The notes: generated by a model from the sequence alone, not told the origin. DNA of 63,175 bases from an uncultured Calothrix sp. (GCA_937973965.1 CALJJQ010000057.1:1-63175); one strand, 5' to 3'. Numbered from the stretch's first letter, positions 7,653-16,770 are shown. Numbers and translations are program-made.

Positions 7653-10161
7653 ATATCCCCTGTGACCCCACCATAATTCCCCTTCCCCTCAAAGCTACAT
7701 ATAGCCGATTGGGGATGCGTAAATCTGCTTCCATATGGGTAATCCCCGGAAATTGGAGAATCTGGGGCTTGCTAATTGGTTTCCAGGTTTTACCCATGTC
7801 TTCCGATTTATACATGGTATCACGAGTTTCTCCCCTCAACCGACCAAATATGTAAATATACGGTATATTTGCTGATTTTCCCTTACCAAAGCTAATAAAT
7901 TCACAACTGTGAATATTTGGCACTTTGGTGAAACTTTTACCACCATCCTGGGAACGGTACAAGGGATAACCCTTGACATCTTCCGGGTTGCGAGCAAAAC
8001 TTAACCACACATCTCCTTGATGGGTGGGGTTGGGTACTATTGTCGGTCGTGTCACCCACATGGGAAATTGTCCGTTTGCTCCTTTGCTCCAGCTTGCCCC
8101 TCCATCATGACTGAAGTAAAATGCATTTTGGGCGTAATAATAAAAAGTTTGTCCTTTCGGGTCTTGGCGGTCGGCAGCAAGTATATGGGAACTCAACCAA
8201 GGGCTAATGCTGTTTGACCAAGATTTCGGTAAGGCATCATAGTAAATATGGTCGTTGTTGCGTTCGTCGAAGGGTTCCGGTCGGGGATTGGGATTTAAAT
8301 TACGGGCTAACTGCCAAGTTTTGCCGCCATCACGGGTATAATGGGGCCAGGTTCCCCAGGTTGCTGCCCAAACTAGATTTTGAGGATTGGTCGGTGACAT
8401 GGCTATTTGCCCTGCGATCGCTTTCACTTCTTCCTGTTTGGATTTATCCTGTTTCCACAGCATTTGGGTGGGTACTGATGGGAAACTCTGCCAGGTTTTA
8501 CCGTTGTCGCGACTCATACCATGTATTGACCAGTATCCCTGCCATTGATGGAAGCCCACAAAAGCTAAATAATCGGGTTTACTAGCAGCATAATCCATAC
8601 TGGTTGCTCCAGCAACGTGGGGAAAGGGTACCGGATATACTTGCCAATCTGGATTAGCCCATTTAAATGCGGGATTGATTGGGATATTTTCGGGACTGAT
8701 TTGCTGCTGGGGTACGCTATCACTACTTATGTGTCTAAACCCAATTCGATCCTGTACCGCACTTACTAATTCTGCTCCTCCCTGATTTTTGGGTTTAGGG
8801 GGAACCCGAACCATATTCACATCCAGTTCTTCCAAGTTGGTCATTACCCATGTATACTTAGCTGGATTCGCCGTTATATCTGTAGTGCGAGCAACTCCCC
8901 AACCATTTGTCCACCATACCTGTTTCCGATTAGCCGGATCAATCATGATTGCTGCTAATCCAGTACTCGCATCCTGGTCATAATATCCCGGTGTGGATGG
9001 CTCACCAACCCTAGTAGCCATATCCATTGTTTGCTTATCCCAACTTTTCCCCCCATTCCGGGAACGATAGACCATGCGATCACTTACTACCATCACCGTA
9101 TCACTGCTATCATTGGCAACCGTAATTCCCCCATAGGGTTTATTTTCTCGCTCCGGTGTAATGTCCTGCCATGATTGATTTCGATACCGTTTTACGCCTC
9201 CCCTTGCCTTCTCTCCATCCCGACCACGAGTGGCAAAGGAAACGTATAAACTCCCATCTTGAGCGACAACACCCCGCACCGGGTTATCTCCTCCCCCCAG
9301 ATTGCGCCAAGATTTACCTCCATCCCGACTTTGCCAAACTCCACTACCATATACACCAACATACAAAATTGGGGTCGGTTGACCACGGTTTCCCGTCCGT
9401 CGGTCAAAAGCCACAAAGGTAAATCCCGGCAAATCCAAATTATCTTTACCACCTTGGGTTTTGTACCCCGGTAAACTTTGGGGACTGGGTAAACCTCCTA
9501 CTACCCGTTGCCAACTCCCCTGGGGATTGCGTCGCCATAAACCGTGACGACGGGAAGCAAAATACAGCAAACTGGACAAGTTTGGATCAACGGCTAATCT
9601 TTCTCCCGTATCTCCCCGATAATCCTGATTGGGTCCGACAAATACCTGGTGTGGAGCGAGTCCGGTTGGTTGCCAATTTCGCCCTTGGTCGTTGGAGACA
9701 AGAATCTCCCCACTATACCCATACTTTAGTTTATCACCTTCACGCTGAGTTTGATAGCGATAATTCACCACAGCGTACACCCGTTGAGGAAAATTTCCAT
9801 CAACCGCCAAACTTTCCACACCAATACCACCTCCAGCAAAATTGGTGTCGAACATATCCATTAAGGGTATCCAGTGGTGATGTTGACGGTCAAATCGGTA
9901 TGCACCACCAATATCGGTACGGATGTAGATATCATGGGGAGGTTGGGGGTTAATTACCAAACCCGTCACCGAACCCATTCCTTGGATATTCACATTTCGC
10001 CACACAAAGGAATTGGGGTGTTGAGAAACCGGAAGTTGAGGTTTTACAGTGGGTTGAGAAGAAATTTCACCGTCCGGAAAGGAAATAATGGGTTGCTGTT
10101 GACAGGCATATGCGGTTAGAAAAACCAAAGCCCCAGGAAGAAATTGACGTACACAAATCAC
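7651..10161 (-). CDS. GH74-like beta-propeller lipoprotein with Asp-box repeats (xyloglucanase/oligoxyloglucanase family)
   Basis: This 836-residue exported protein has a hydrophobic leader ending AYAC at residue 20, a probable though non-canonical lipobox. The mature part starts with the GH74 hallmark VTGLVINP...IYIRTDIGGAYRF, in which Asp83 corresponds to the catalytic base of GH74 enzymes. At least seven BNR/Asp-box motifs follow (DGGKSW, NGGKSW, DNGKTW, DGGKTW, DGGASW, DGGKSF, DMGKTW), spread over two seven-bladed propeller halves. A DYAASKPDYL segment lies where the second half usually carries the acid residue. Length fits GH74 plus leader. The substrate in a cyanobacterium is unclear: plant-derived beta-glucan, or the cell's own sheath polysaccharide. 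A palindromic repeat begins 20 bp upstream of the start. Confidence 0.85.
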   Translation of the reverse strand: MICVRQFLPGALVFLTAYACQQQPIISFPDGEISSQPTVKPQLPVSQHPNSFVWRNVNIQGMGSVTGLVINPQPPHDIYIRTDIGGAYRFDRQHHHWIPLMDMFDTNFAGGGIGVESLAVDGNFPQRVYAVVNYRYQTQREGDKLKYGYSGEILVSNDQGRNWQPTGLAPHQVFVGPNQDYRGDTGERLAVDPNLSSLLYFASRRHGLWRRNPQGSWQRVVGGLPSPQSLPGYKTQGGKDNLDLPGFTFVAFDRRTGNRGQPTPILYVGVYGSGVWQSRDGGKSWRNLGGGDNPVRGVVAQDGSLYVSFATRGRDGEKARGGVKRYRNQSWQDITPERENKPYGGITVANDSSDTVMVVSDRMVYRSRNGGKSWDKQTMDMATRVGEPSTPGYYDQDASTGLAAIMIDPANRKQVWWTNGWGVARTTDITANPAKYTWVMTNLEELDVNMVRVPPKPKNQGGAELVSAVQDRIGFRHISSDSVPQQQISPENIPINPAFKWANPDWQVYPVPFPHVAGATSMDYAASKPDYLAFVGFHQWQGYWSIHGMSRDNGKTWQSFPSVPTQMLWKQDKSKQEEVKAIAGQIAMSPTNPQNLVWAATWGTWPHYTRDGGKTWQLARNLNPNPRPEPFDERNNDHIYYDALPKSWSNSISPWLSSHILAADRQDPKGQTFYYYAQNAFYFSHDGGASWSKGANGQFPMWVTRPTIVPNPTHQGDVWLSFARNPEDVKGYPLYRSQDGGKSFTKVPNIHSCEFISFGKGKSANIPYIYIFGRLRGETRDTMYKSEDMGKTWKPISKPQILQFPGITHMEADLRIPNRLYVALRGRGIMVGSQGI

Positions 10162-10180
10162 TGGTAATTTCTCAATACTT

Positions 10181-10266
10181 ATACCGTTTTACTTTGAAGT
10201 TGATACCTGACGAAGAGCAGGGAATGCAGGGTCAGAAAATGTGTCAAAATTTGAGCGAAATGGTAT
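10181..10266. repeat. MITE-like repeat, family C, copy 1
   Basis: This 86-bp unit has imperfect terminal inverted repeats of about 26 bp. It begins ATACCGTTTTACTTTGAA and ends GAGCGAAATGGTAT. Related copies are at 57787-57864 and 11041-11114. It lies between the start of the GH74-like gene and whatever promoter drives it. Confidence 0.75.
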
Positions 10267-10443
10267 CATGGCAAAATCACAGAATACAGATTCCTTCGCG
10301 TTTTCACAAAACTTCATCCAAAATAACCCCCAACAACAAACTAGACTACAACAAATCCAACCGATCTATCAGCAAATACTTACCAAACTTCATTCCAGTA
10401 TCAACTCTTCTGGAAACATTTCCAATACCTTATAATTTATAAA

Positions 10444-10546
10444 ACTCATATTTGATTTCTGAGAACCTCTATTACCCTGAAGCTTATCGTACAAAGCTTG
10501 ATTTCTCAGTAATCTTCAACAAGATTCAAGTATAATTCCTATATTA
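10444..10546 (+). repeat. Dispersed palindromic repeat, family B, copy 2
   Basis: It aligns with the reverse complement of 3675-3776 over about 100 bp, including ACTCATATTTGATT at one end, a central TCGTACAAA and CTTGATTTCTCAGTA, and CAAGATTCAAGT. Its arms are less perfect than in copy 1. Confidence 0.7.
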
Positions 10547-10931
10547 ATAATTCAATAATGGGTAAAGACGAAGTTATGATAGGATTTTTTAAATTATACT
10601 TTACACTTTGATATATTTCCTTTTTGAGTAGTTGGTAGGTGGCAGTAGAGACGTAGCAATGTAACGTTTCTTGAAGCATGAACCATCTCCACAAAAACTC
10701 ACCTGTTGGATGGTTACATCCCAGTTTTGATTGAGTAACTGGGAATAAAATATCCGAAGCGATCGCAGCGTTGCTTGTATCCCGAAGGGTAGTGGGTATC
10801 GATCAATCACAGAATCTCTCAATCGAAACAAGTCCGAAGCGATCGCTTCGTTGTCACTTCATCGCTGCGGACAGAATTATTTTTTGCTCGAAGAATCAAA
10901 AGAGGGATGCTTCTTTACTGAGAGGATATAA

Positions 10932-11032
10932 AGTTATATCGTTTACGCTAATGCTTGCTACATATCAGGGGCTATAACCTTTGATTATTCTAGTTTCATT
11001 TATTTCAAAGTTAAAGAGAATCGATATTATAC
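10932..11032 (+). repeat. Dispersed repeat, family D, copy 1
   Basis: About 100 bp from TTATATCGTTTACGC to GAGAATCGATATT. It matches the reverse complement of 31049-31146 with high identity, including the run ATTCTAGTTTCATTTATTTC. The ends are short ATATCG inverted repeats. Confidence 0.75.
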
Positions 11033-11040
11033 TAGTTATC

Positions 11041-11114
11041 TTGGAGTCGATACATTTAGGGGAGCTTTCGGGAGCAAGGGAAGAAGAGGTATCAAAATTT
11101 GAGTGAAATGGTAT
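11041..11114 (+). repeat. MITE-like repeat, family C, copy 3 (partial left end)
   Basis: It begins TTGGAGTCGATAC and ends GTATCAAAATTTGAGTGAAATGGTAT-like sequence, matching the right half of copy 1 closely; the outermost left end is replaced by the adjoining family D repeat. Confidence 0.6.
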
Positions 11115-11241
11115 TAAATAGCCAAACTCTGTTTGAACTCAATCTCAATCAAAAACAGTAGGGATAGGATTGGATTTTTTTATCAAACCTTTTTGTCGTA
11201 GGATAAAAAGTAAGACACAAAAGTTTAATGGCAAGATAGAA

Positions 11242-12036
11242 ATGGATAAACAAGCTCTTACTCATGAAATTATTACTGCTATTAGAGATGGAAAATATCA
11301 TCAGCAAATAGACTTATACAAAGCGAATTTGGAAGGAGTAAACTTAGAAAATACCCGATTAAATCATGGCAATTTCATCGGAGTGAACTTGCGCAATGCG
11401 AATTTGCAAGGTGCAGACCTATCAGGAATTGATTTGCGAGGTGCTGATTTAAGGAATGCAAATTTAACTGGTGCAAACCTAAAAAATGCTTGTTTACACC
11501 GAACTATCCTGGAAAATACTAACTTTACCAATGCCAACTTAGAGGGGGTAAAAATTCCCTTAGCACGCTACAATCGCGACACAATTTGGCCAGAAAACTT
11601 TAACTATCAAAAATCCGGTGCAGTGGGACCCCGTGCCAGTTTAAGTGGTGCTTATTTATGCACGGCGAATTTACGTAATGCGGACTTGCAAGGAGCTAAT
11701 TTGCGGGGTGCATATTTAAGTGGTGCGGATTTAATGGGTGCTAATTTAAAAGACGCAGCTTTAAGTAGTGCAGATTTAAATCGGGCTTTTTTAACGGGTG
11801 CATATTTGCGGGGAGCAAGATTAACCGGGTGTATTTTAAAAATGGTTGATATGCGTGGTGCAGATTTAACTGATGCCGAATTAGAGTACCTAGACAATAT
11901 TGCAGGTGCTGATTTTTACAAAGTTCAGGGTTTGACTGCGGCAAATCGAGGGATGTTATTAGGTCGCTCCCCAGCAGAATTAGATGTGTGGAATTCCTTC
12001 ACACGCAGAACGACTAGGGAGAGTTTGGAGAGTTAG
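11242..12036 (+). CDS. Pentapeptide-repeat protein
   Basis: From the ATG at 11242 (an upstream in-frame start at 11170 adds 24 basic residues) the product has 264 residues. A short helical N-terminus (MDKQALTHEIITAIRDGKYHQ) is followed by two blocks of A(D/N)LxG/x pentapeptides, about residues 30-105 and 130-215, split by a non-repeat segment with RYNRDTIWPENF. These repeats form a right-handed quadrilateral beta helix. The RDTIWPE insert is common in cyanobacterial pentapeptide proteins. There is no signal peptide, so it should be cytoplasmic. The function is unknown; some family members mimic DNA or bind gyrase, but nothing here shows that. The C-terminal segment GLTAANRGMLLGRSPAELD is typical of this cyanobacterial subgroup. 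Confidence 0.9.
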   Translation: MDKQALTHEIITAIRDGKYHQQIDLYKANLEGVNLENTRLNHGNFIGVNLRNANLQGADLSGIDLRGADLRNANLTGANLKNACLHRTILENTNFTNANLEGVKIPLARYNRDTIWPENFNYQKSGAVGPRASLSGAYLCTANLRNADLQGANLRGAYLSGADLMGANLKDAALSSADLNRAFLTGAYLRGARLTGCILKMVDMRGADLTDAELEYLDNIAGADFYKVQGLTAANRGMLLGRSPAELDVWNSFTRRTTRESLES

Positions 12037-12132
12037 AGATAATACCTGGATTTCTTACAAGTAAGTTGTAAATCTGTCACGGATTATTCCCTGTGAGTTT
12101 TAGGGTTTTGTGAGAAATGCGGGAATAGGGAG

Positions 12133-12957
12133 TTAGCGTTTACCAGGAAAAGAAAAGGTTTTCTTGACAGCTTGATTGGGATCTCGGAGATTATCTGCAA
12201 TACCATTGATGACCTTTGTCCAAGGATGGTCGGGATAACGTAAACAGAAAATATCGCTACTAGCTAAATGGAACATTTCTTCTGATACGGGTAAAATACC
12301 CGCGACGGGGACGCGATAGATTTCTTCAACTTGTTGTTTTAATAACTCAGTATTTAAGCTCGGTAGGGCTTTGTTGACTACTAACATCATTTTTGGTACA
12401 TCTAGCTTACGGGCAACATCGACGGTGACAGCTGTACCTTGGTAATCCTGTTTATCTGGTCGGAGGATAACAATTAAAATATCGGAAATAATTACTGATA
12501 AAAGGGTTTCTTCGTTAATTCCAGGATGAGTATCAATAAATAAATAATCTAATTGAAGTTTTTGCATTAAATGACGAAAGCCCTCATTTAGAAGACGTGC
12601 GTCGTAACCTTCCCGTAGGATTTTGGATATTTCTCCAGTTTTGATGCTGGAGGGTATTAAATGAATCATACCACGATTTTGGTGAAACCAGCCGGATTTT
12701 TGTCGGGTGGTGAATACGGAACTGACATCATAGGTAGCTGCATCAATGCTACATTTTCCCCAAAGGTAATCGTTGAGGGTAAATTTGACTTTGGTTTCAT
12801 CTAGTCCGAATGGTACGTGAATTCCCGGTGATTGAATATCCGTATCGACAATGGCGACACGATGGCCAGTACGTGCTAAATTGGTGGCAAGATTGGCGGT
12901 GACGTTGGATTTTCCTGTACCACCGCGAAAGGAATGGATTGAGATGATTTTAGACAT
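12133..12957 (-). CDS. MinD/ParA-like P-loop ATPase
   Basis: From the start MSKIISIHSFRGGTGKSN (12957; an upstream ATG at 12987 adds 10 residues) the protein has 274 residues. It has the deviant Walker A RGGTGKSN near residue 11, VDTDIQSPG as the A' motif, and LDYLFIDTHPG as Walker B, all diagnostic of the MinD/ParA/CobQ superfamily. The partner LRPDKQDYQGT and VVNKALP segments are conserved. These ATPases dimerise on ATP and place or gate partner complexes. It follows, in the same direction and with a gap of 55 bp or less, a membrane haem-binding DUF3365/HAMP protein, so both probably form an operon. It lacks an obvious C-terminal amphipathic MinD helix, so this is not the division-site MinD. 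Confidence 0.88.
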   Translation of the reverse strand: MSKIISIHSFRGGTGKSNVTANLATNLARTGHRVAIVDTDIQSPGIHVPFGLDETKVKFTLNDYLWGKCSIDAATYDVSSVFTTRQKSGWFHQNRGMIHLIPSSIKTGEISKILREGYDARLLNEGFRHLMQKLQLDYLFIDTHPGINEETLLSVIISDILIVILRPDKQDYQGTAVTVDVARKLDVPKMMLVVNKALPSLNTELLKQQVEEIYRVPVAGILPVSEEMFHLASSDIFCLRYPDHPWTKVINGIADNLRDPNQAVKKTFSFPGKR

Positions 12958-13012
12958 GTTGTATACCAAGTTGGGTTTTTGGGTCACGCTAAGTTGCTAA
13001 GTCGCAAAGGTT

Positions 13013-14098
13013 TTAGGTTTCTGGATCGAGTTGGTTGCGGATTTGTTTGGCTGTTTTTTGAAGGTTTTGGAAATAATCACTTTCAGCTATTTCTTTGACT
13101 TGGTTTTCGCGCTGTTGTTGGTCGATTTCAAAGCGTAGTTGTTGGAGTTGTTCTGAGAGGATTTGCTCGCGGTAGTAAATTTCTCGTACCATTTTTTGGA
13201 GGATTTTACCGAGGTGTCCTAACTCATCTTCTCGTTTGGCGATCGCGTGTAGTCCTTGACGTTCGATTGCGCGTACTTCTTGTGCGCTAACGTTTTCCTG
13301 ACTAATGGTTTGAGCTAGTTTAGCCATTGGTTTGAGTGGTTGAATAACTCTTCTCTTTAGTAGATAGTTAATTGCACCCAGAACTAATGCAAAAATGACG
13401 GTGAAAATGCTGATAAATAAAAATAAGGCTTTGCGAGCGTTCATGAAGACTTCGTTTGCGGGGACGTAAATTACTTGCGCTCCAACTACCTGATTGACTT
13501 CCCACCCAAAACCGTTACGGGTTCCGTATTGTTCGACTAAACTTTTTGGTGCTTGTTCTGGGGTACTATGACACCTTAAACAGCTTTCACTGGTGACCAC
13601 TAAAGGTTGAGCGATGTAAAATTGCTTTTGGTCAACTTCGGTGCGAAAGTCTGATAAACTTTTGAGAGTGTGATCACTTTGAAATTTTTGGATTAATCGA
13701 GCTTCAAAGAGATTGGCTTGGTCTTCTGGGTTGGTGGGGTTTAGGGTTGCTTCTCTGTAGACTAGGTTCTGGTATTCCCGATTTTCCCTCAGCTTGGTAA
13801 ATACGGTTTTTGCGGCGATACTGGGAACCGTTTCTGGTATAAAGGCATTTTCCATGTTTGCGAGTTCGTATATTCGCGGTCCTGTTTGATTGAGGGTGTA
13901 GTTACGAACCGCAGTTACCAACTGCATGGCCAAGTGTCCGCGATACACTATTTCTGCTTGGGCTTTTTGTTCCAGTGCGGAGGATAGGGCTAATCCACCG
14001 AGACCAATCCCAGTGACAAAAATTAGCAGTAGGGATAATGTAAATTGAGATGCGAGCTTGAGTTGGGTAAGTTTTCGGAAATCGATGCGACTGAGCAT
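13013..14098 (-). CDS. Membrane haem-binding DUF3365 (Tll0287-like) protein with HAMP domain
   Basis: The 361-residue protein has a transmembrane helix at about 17-38, a periplasmic sensor region, a second helix at about 222-244, a HAMP domain (RRVIQPLKPMAKLAQTI) and a C-terminal coiled coil rich in Gln/Glu. The periplasmic part contains one CxxCH haem c motif (CLRCH) inside the DUF3365 signature VVTSESCLRCHSTPEQAP. The architecture is that of a receptor, but no kinase, cyclase or methyl-accepting domain follows the HAMP. Output must therefore go to a partner, and the next gene downstream is a MinD-like ATPase. A redox or gas signal sensed through the haem is plausible, not shown. Confidence 0.88.
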   Translation of the reverse strand: MLSRIDFRKLTQLKLASQFTLSLLLIFVTGIGLGGLALSSALEQKAQAEIVYRGHLAMQLVTAVRNYTLNQTGPRIYELANMENAFIPETVPSIAAKTVFTKLRENREYQNLVYREATLNPTNPEDQANLFEARLIQKFQSDHTLKSLSDFRTEVDQKQFYIAQPLVVTSESCLRCHSTPEQAPKSLVEQYGTRNGFGWEVNQVVGAQVIYVPANEVFMNARKALFLFISIFTVIFALVLGAINYLLKRRVIQPLKPMAKLAQTISQENVSAQEVRAIERQGLHAIAKREDELGHLGKILQKMVREIYYREQILSEQLQQLRFEIDQQQRENQVKEIAESDYFQNLQKTAKQIRNQLDPET

Positions 14099-14426
14099 AT
14101 CCCCAATCCTAGTGAGTTATTTAATTATCTATATTTCTCAGGGTTAGGTACTCGTGCAATTTGCAAATATTGAGAATTCACTTCCGGTAAGTAGGTGGGT
14201 GGTGAAAATTGTCGTTGAGATTAGGGAGAGACGCGATATATCGCGTCTGTACGGGGGTAAGGCTTTTCGCTGAGTGATTAGTTACATTGTGGTTTGATGT
14301 TTAATTGTACCTACCTGACTTGAAAGTGAGTAGGGAGTAGTGAGTGGGGAGTGGGGGAAAAATCACTTTCATACATCCTGGTGTACACAGTTGATGATGA
14401 CTACTTAAAAGGTGATTCTTGAACAT
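14099..14426. repeat. Gap with a GACG palindrome and a family A repeat
   Basis: No gene is seen. The perfect 20-bp palindrome AGACGCGATATATCGCGTCT lies at 14229-14248. A family A repeat lies at 14314-14404: arms GAAAGTGA and TCACTTTC around AGTAGGG heptamers, then CCTGGTGTACACAG. Confidence 0.75.
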
Positions 14427-15230
14427 TTACAAATAGTAAACAGCAGGTTGATTTAATTTTGTTTCCAGTAATTCCTGTAAAACTCGTCGGCAAACAATAA
14501 CTAAACCCAATCGAGCGATCGCCAATTGACGATTACGGATTTTAGTCGCTCCAAAAATATTACATTCACTCCAAAACCGCTCAAACCCCCTAACTACATC
14601 CAAAGCATATCTTTGCCAACGCTCTACGGATGCATCCACTAAACACGCGATCGCATCGGTTGCATCAATCAAATTACCCAAAAAATCCCATTCTGCTGGT
14701 TCTTGAAAATATAAGAGATGGTAATCCCACCAGGGAATTCGCGTTTCGGAATCCACGGGTGAAATCAACCCCTCACCGATTCCTAATCTTACTAACCCAC
14801 AACACCGCGCATGGGCATACTGTACACCGAATTCCATTTCTGTCAACCCCAAATCACGGAAATAATCCCCTTGCTCTGGAACAAAATCCACCCAACTTTG
14901 CAACCAAGCTGCTAATAACTCCGACATGACCTCAATTTCCAGCCAACCTAATTCGCTGACTTGAACTTGCCATTGTTGATCTGAATCCATCGCTAAATGA
15001 GAAGCCAAATTACCAGCAATCTCTCTAACCCCTACCCCATAAGCATTCGCGCATTGCAGCGCTAAACTCGAACGATAAACTAATTTACATTTCCCCTTAT
15101 TTTTCAATCGTATTAAGGCTGTCGATGGATCATAAAGAAATTTTTCTTTTTTGGGATAAATACCTAGTGCAGCTACCATTTGACTGTATAATGACAGCTT
15201 AATAGATGTGTAATTCTTAACTAGTAGCAT
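14427..15230 (-). CDS. DALR anticodon-binding domain protein (arginyl-tRNA synthetase-like fragment)
   Basis: About 267 residues from MLLVKNYTSIKLSLYS (15230; 15260 is an alternative). The segment IRLKNKGKCKLVYRSSLALQCANAYG followed by VREIAGNLASHL resembles the N-terminal additional domain of class I arginyl-tRNA synthetases, and the C-terminal half looks like a DALR-type helical bundle. The catalytic HIGH and KMSKS motifs are absent, so it cannot aminoacylate tRNA. Stand-alone proteins of this type are known in cyanobacteria without a firm function; tRNA binding is a guess. The gene is divergent from devH, and the ~300 bp between the two starts should hold both promoters. Confidence 0.65.
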   Translation of the reverse strand: MLLVKNYTSIKLSLYSQMVAALGIYPKKEKFLYDPSTALIRLKNKGKCKLVYRSSLALQCANAYGVGVREIAGNLASHLAMDSDQQWQVQVSELGWLEIEVMSELLAAWLQSWVDFVPEQGDYFRDLGLTEMEFGVQYAHARCCGLVRLGIGEGLISPVDSETRIPWWDYHLLYFQEPAEWDFLGNLIDATDAIACLVDASVERWQRYALDVVRGFERFWSECNIFGATKIRNRQLAIARLGLVIVCRRVLQELLETKLNQPAVYYL

Positions 15231-15546
15231 TTTATGCACATAGTATCCGGTTGACAGCACCGTACGGTACCAAACTTGCTACACATAAGTCATCTGTCTT
15301 TAGAGATATTTTACATTTGCAAGAGATAAATTAAAATAGGGTTAAATTTCTTGAACGAACGGTAATTTTTACTACCTTCGTAGTACAGTAGAGAAGTATC
15401 GTAAGAAAGTAGAAAATAAAATTTCTGCTTTTAAATGGCTGGCATCGTTAGGTGTCATGCTTGACGAGCCACACAAAGACACTCCTTGCCAACTTTTTGC
15501 ACTTTTTTTAACGTCTTTGTCTTCAGCCGAAAACTCTTTGTTACCT

Positions 15547-16266
15547 ATGCAATCTCCATCCTCATTCTCAGAGGCATCACGTCCTTTTTTAACTTGGCAA
15601 CGCATTATTGACTGGGCTCAAGAACACTATCGTTGTCGCACCTTCAGTAAAGATGAACGCATACCAGCTCGTCCTGGATTGCTTTATCTGGTTCAGAGAG
15701 GGGCAATTCGGATGGTGGGAACAGCCCAAGTAAGTGCTACAGCCAGCCAATTGACATCACGGCGCATCAATCGCACCCCAGAAGAAGCCTTTCTCGGTTT
15801 CGTGGGAGCGGGACAGCCGTTTGAAATAGTGGCCCAATCGCCATTTACGCTCCAGTCCTACGCTCATGTCGATCAAACATCCGTCCTGTGGATGTATTGG
15901 CATGACTTGGATAACTGGCCTCATTTTCGCCGGGAAGTCATGGATGCTTTCCGTTACCAGCACCAACGTAAACTCCTATGGTTGAGCGCTCTTGGTCAAC
16001 GGCGTACCATTGATAGACTTTTGGGTTTCTTGACCTTGTTAATCGAGGAATACGGAGAGCCAGCAATGAGCGAAACAGACCCGGATGTAATTCGCGGTTA
16101 TTGTTTGCCCTTCCCCTTGACCCATGCCCAAATTGGTAGCGCCATTGGTTCTACGCGTGTAACTGTCACCCGATTAATGGGTAAATTACGTCAGCGTGGC
16201 TTAATCCTTACCCAAGGAGACAACCTAATTTGCTTACCTGCGGAATCAATCAACCGCGCAAGCTAA
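15547..16266 (+). CDS. devH: Crp/Fnr-family transcription regulator, DevH-like
   Basis: I start the protein at MQSPSSFSEASRPFLTW (239 residues); an in-frame ATG at 15457 would add 30. It has a cyclic-nucleotide-binding-like beta roll (about 35-125), a dimerisation helix, and a C-terminal winged helix with recognition motif THAQIGSAIGSTRVTVTRLMG. The long segment LSALGQRRTIDRLLGFLTLLIEEYG is characteristic of the cyanobacterial DevH branch and distinct from NtcA, whose core sequence differs. DevH of Anabaena is needed for the heterocyst glycolipid layer and nitrogen fixation in air. Assignment is from remembered similarity, not alignment. The effector, if any, is unknown. Confidence 0.8.
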   Translation: MQSPSSFSEASRPFLTWQRIIDWAQEHYRCRTFSKDERIPARPGLLYLVQRGAIRMVGTAQVSATASQLTSRRINRTPEEAFLGFVGAGQPFEIVAQSPFTLQSYAHVDQTSVLWMYWHDLDNWPHFRREVMDAFRYQHQRKLLWLSALGQRRTIDRLLGFLTLLIEEYGEPAMSETDPDVIRGYCLPFPLTHAQIGSAIGSTRVTVTRLMGKLRQRGLILTQGDNLICLPAESINRAS

Positions 16267-16541
16267 GGACGTTGGACTGGAGCAGGTGTCAGGGAGTTTT
16301 GACAAATCCCCCTTGGGTAAATCAATTCCTGTACCTGCGCAGTCAACGAATGATGACAATCATGTCAGCGTAATCTGGCTCTAATCAGCCTTCAGACTTA
16401 AGTATGAATGGTTGATGTGGAAAAGTCGTTTGGATTAATTCGTTAAGGTTAATCCAAAAATCATAAATCATCCTGTTTTACCACCACAAGCAGGTCATGG
16501 TTAATTAGATTTCACTGTGATACAAAACTAAATAACTATTG

Positions 16542-16624
16542 CCAAAGCTAGCTGATGGCAGAACAAGCAGCTTTGGTATAGTGCAACCAAAACTCCTGGT
16601 GTAAGTCCTATTCGCTAGGAGTTT
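16542..16624 (+). ncRNA. Two adjacent hairpins downstream of devH, candidate structured RNA
   Basis: Hairpin 1 pairs CCAAAGCT (16542-16549) with AGCTTTGG (16569-16576). Hairpin 2 pairs AAACTCCT (16590-16597) with AGGAGTTT (16617-16624). Both stems are perfect 8-mers in a region without ORFs. No match to a known RNA family is recognised, and a T-run is absent. The strand is a guess. Confidence 0.3.
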
Positions 16625-16770
16625 GAGTGAGCGTAGCTATACTTATTTGTTGTTGATAGTTGACAGGTAACAGTTAACCTTATATTGCAATCCGAATCCT
16701 GATTGGAGTGTAATTGACCACCCATGAAAAATTTACCCGTGTTACTTCTAAAATTTTAACGATTAATATA

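Larger units (their letters stand above)
10162..11241. other. 1.1 kb repeat-rich gap between the GH74-like and pentapeptide genes
   Basis: I see no convincing gene. The stretch holds family C repeats (10181-10266, 11041-11114), a family B repeat (10444-10546), a family D repeat (10932-11032), a degenerate GACG...CGTC palindrome at 10647-10671, and several HIP1 cores. A 55-codon glutamine/asparagine-rich ORF starting at 10268 directly after the repeat is probably spurious. Confidence 0.6.

Noticed and set aside
10268-10435. A 55-codon Gln/Asn-rich ORF starting right after a family C repeat
   Set aside because: Low complexity, no homologue recognised, no ribosome-binding site, and located inside a repeat-rich gap; listed only as part of the gap.
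15457-16266. Calling the Crp-family gene ntcA
   Set aside because: The N-terminal and middle segments do not match NtcA; they fit the DevH branch.
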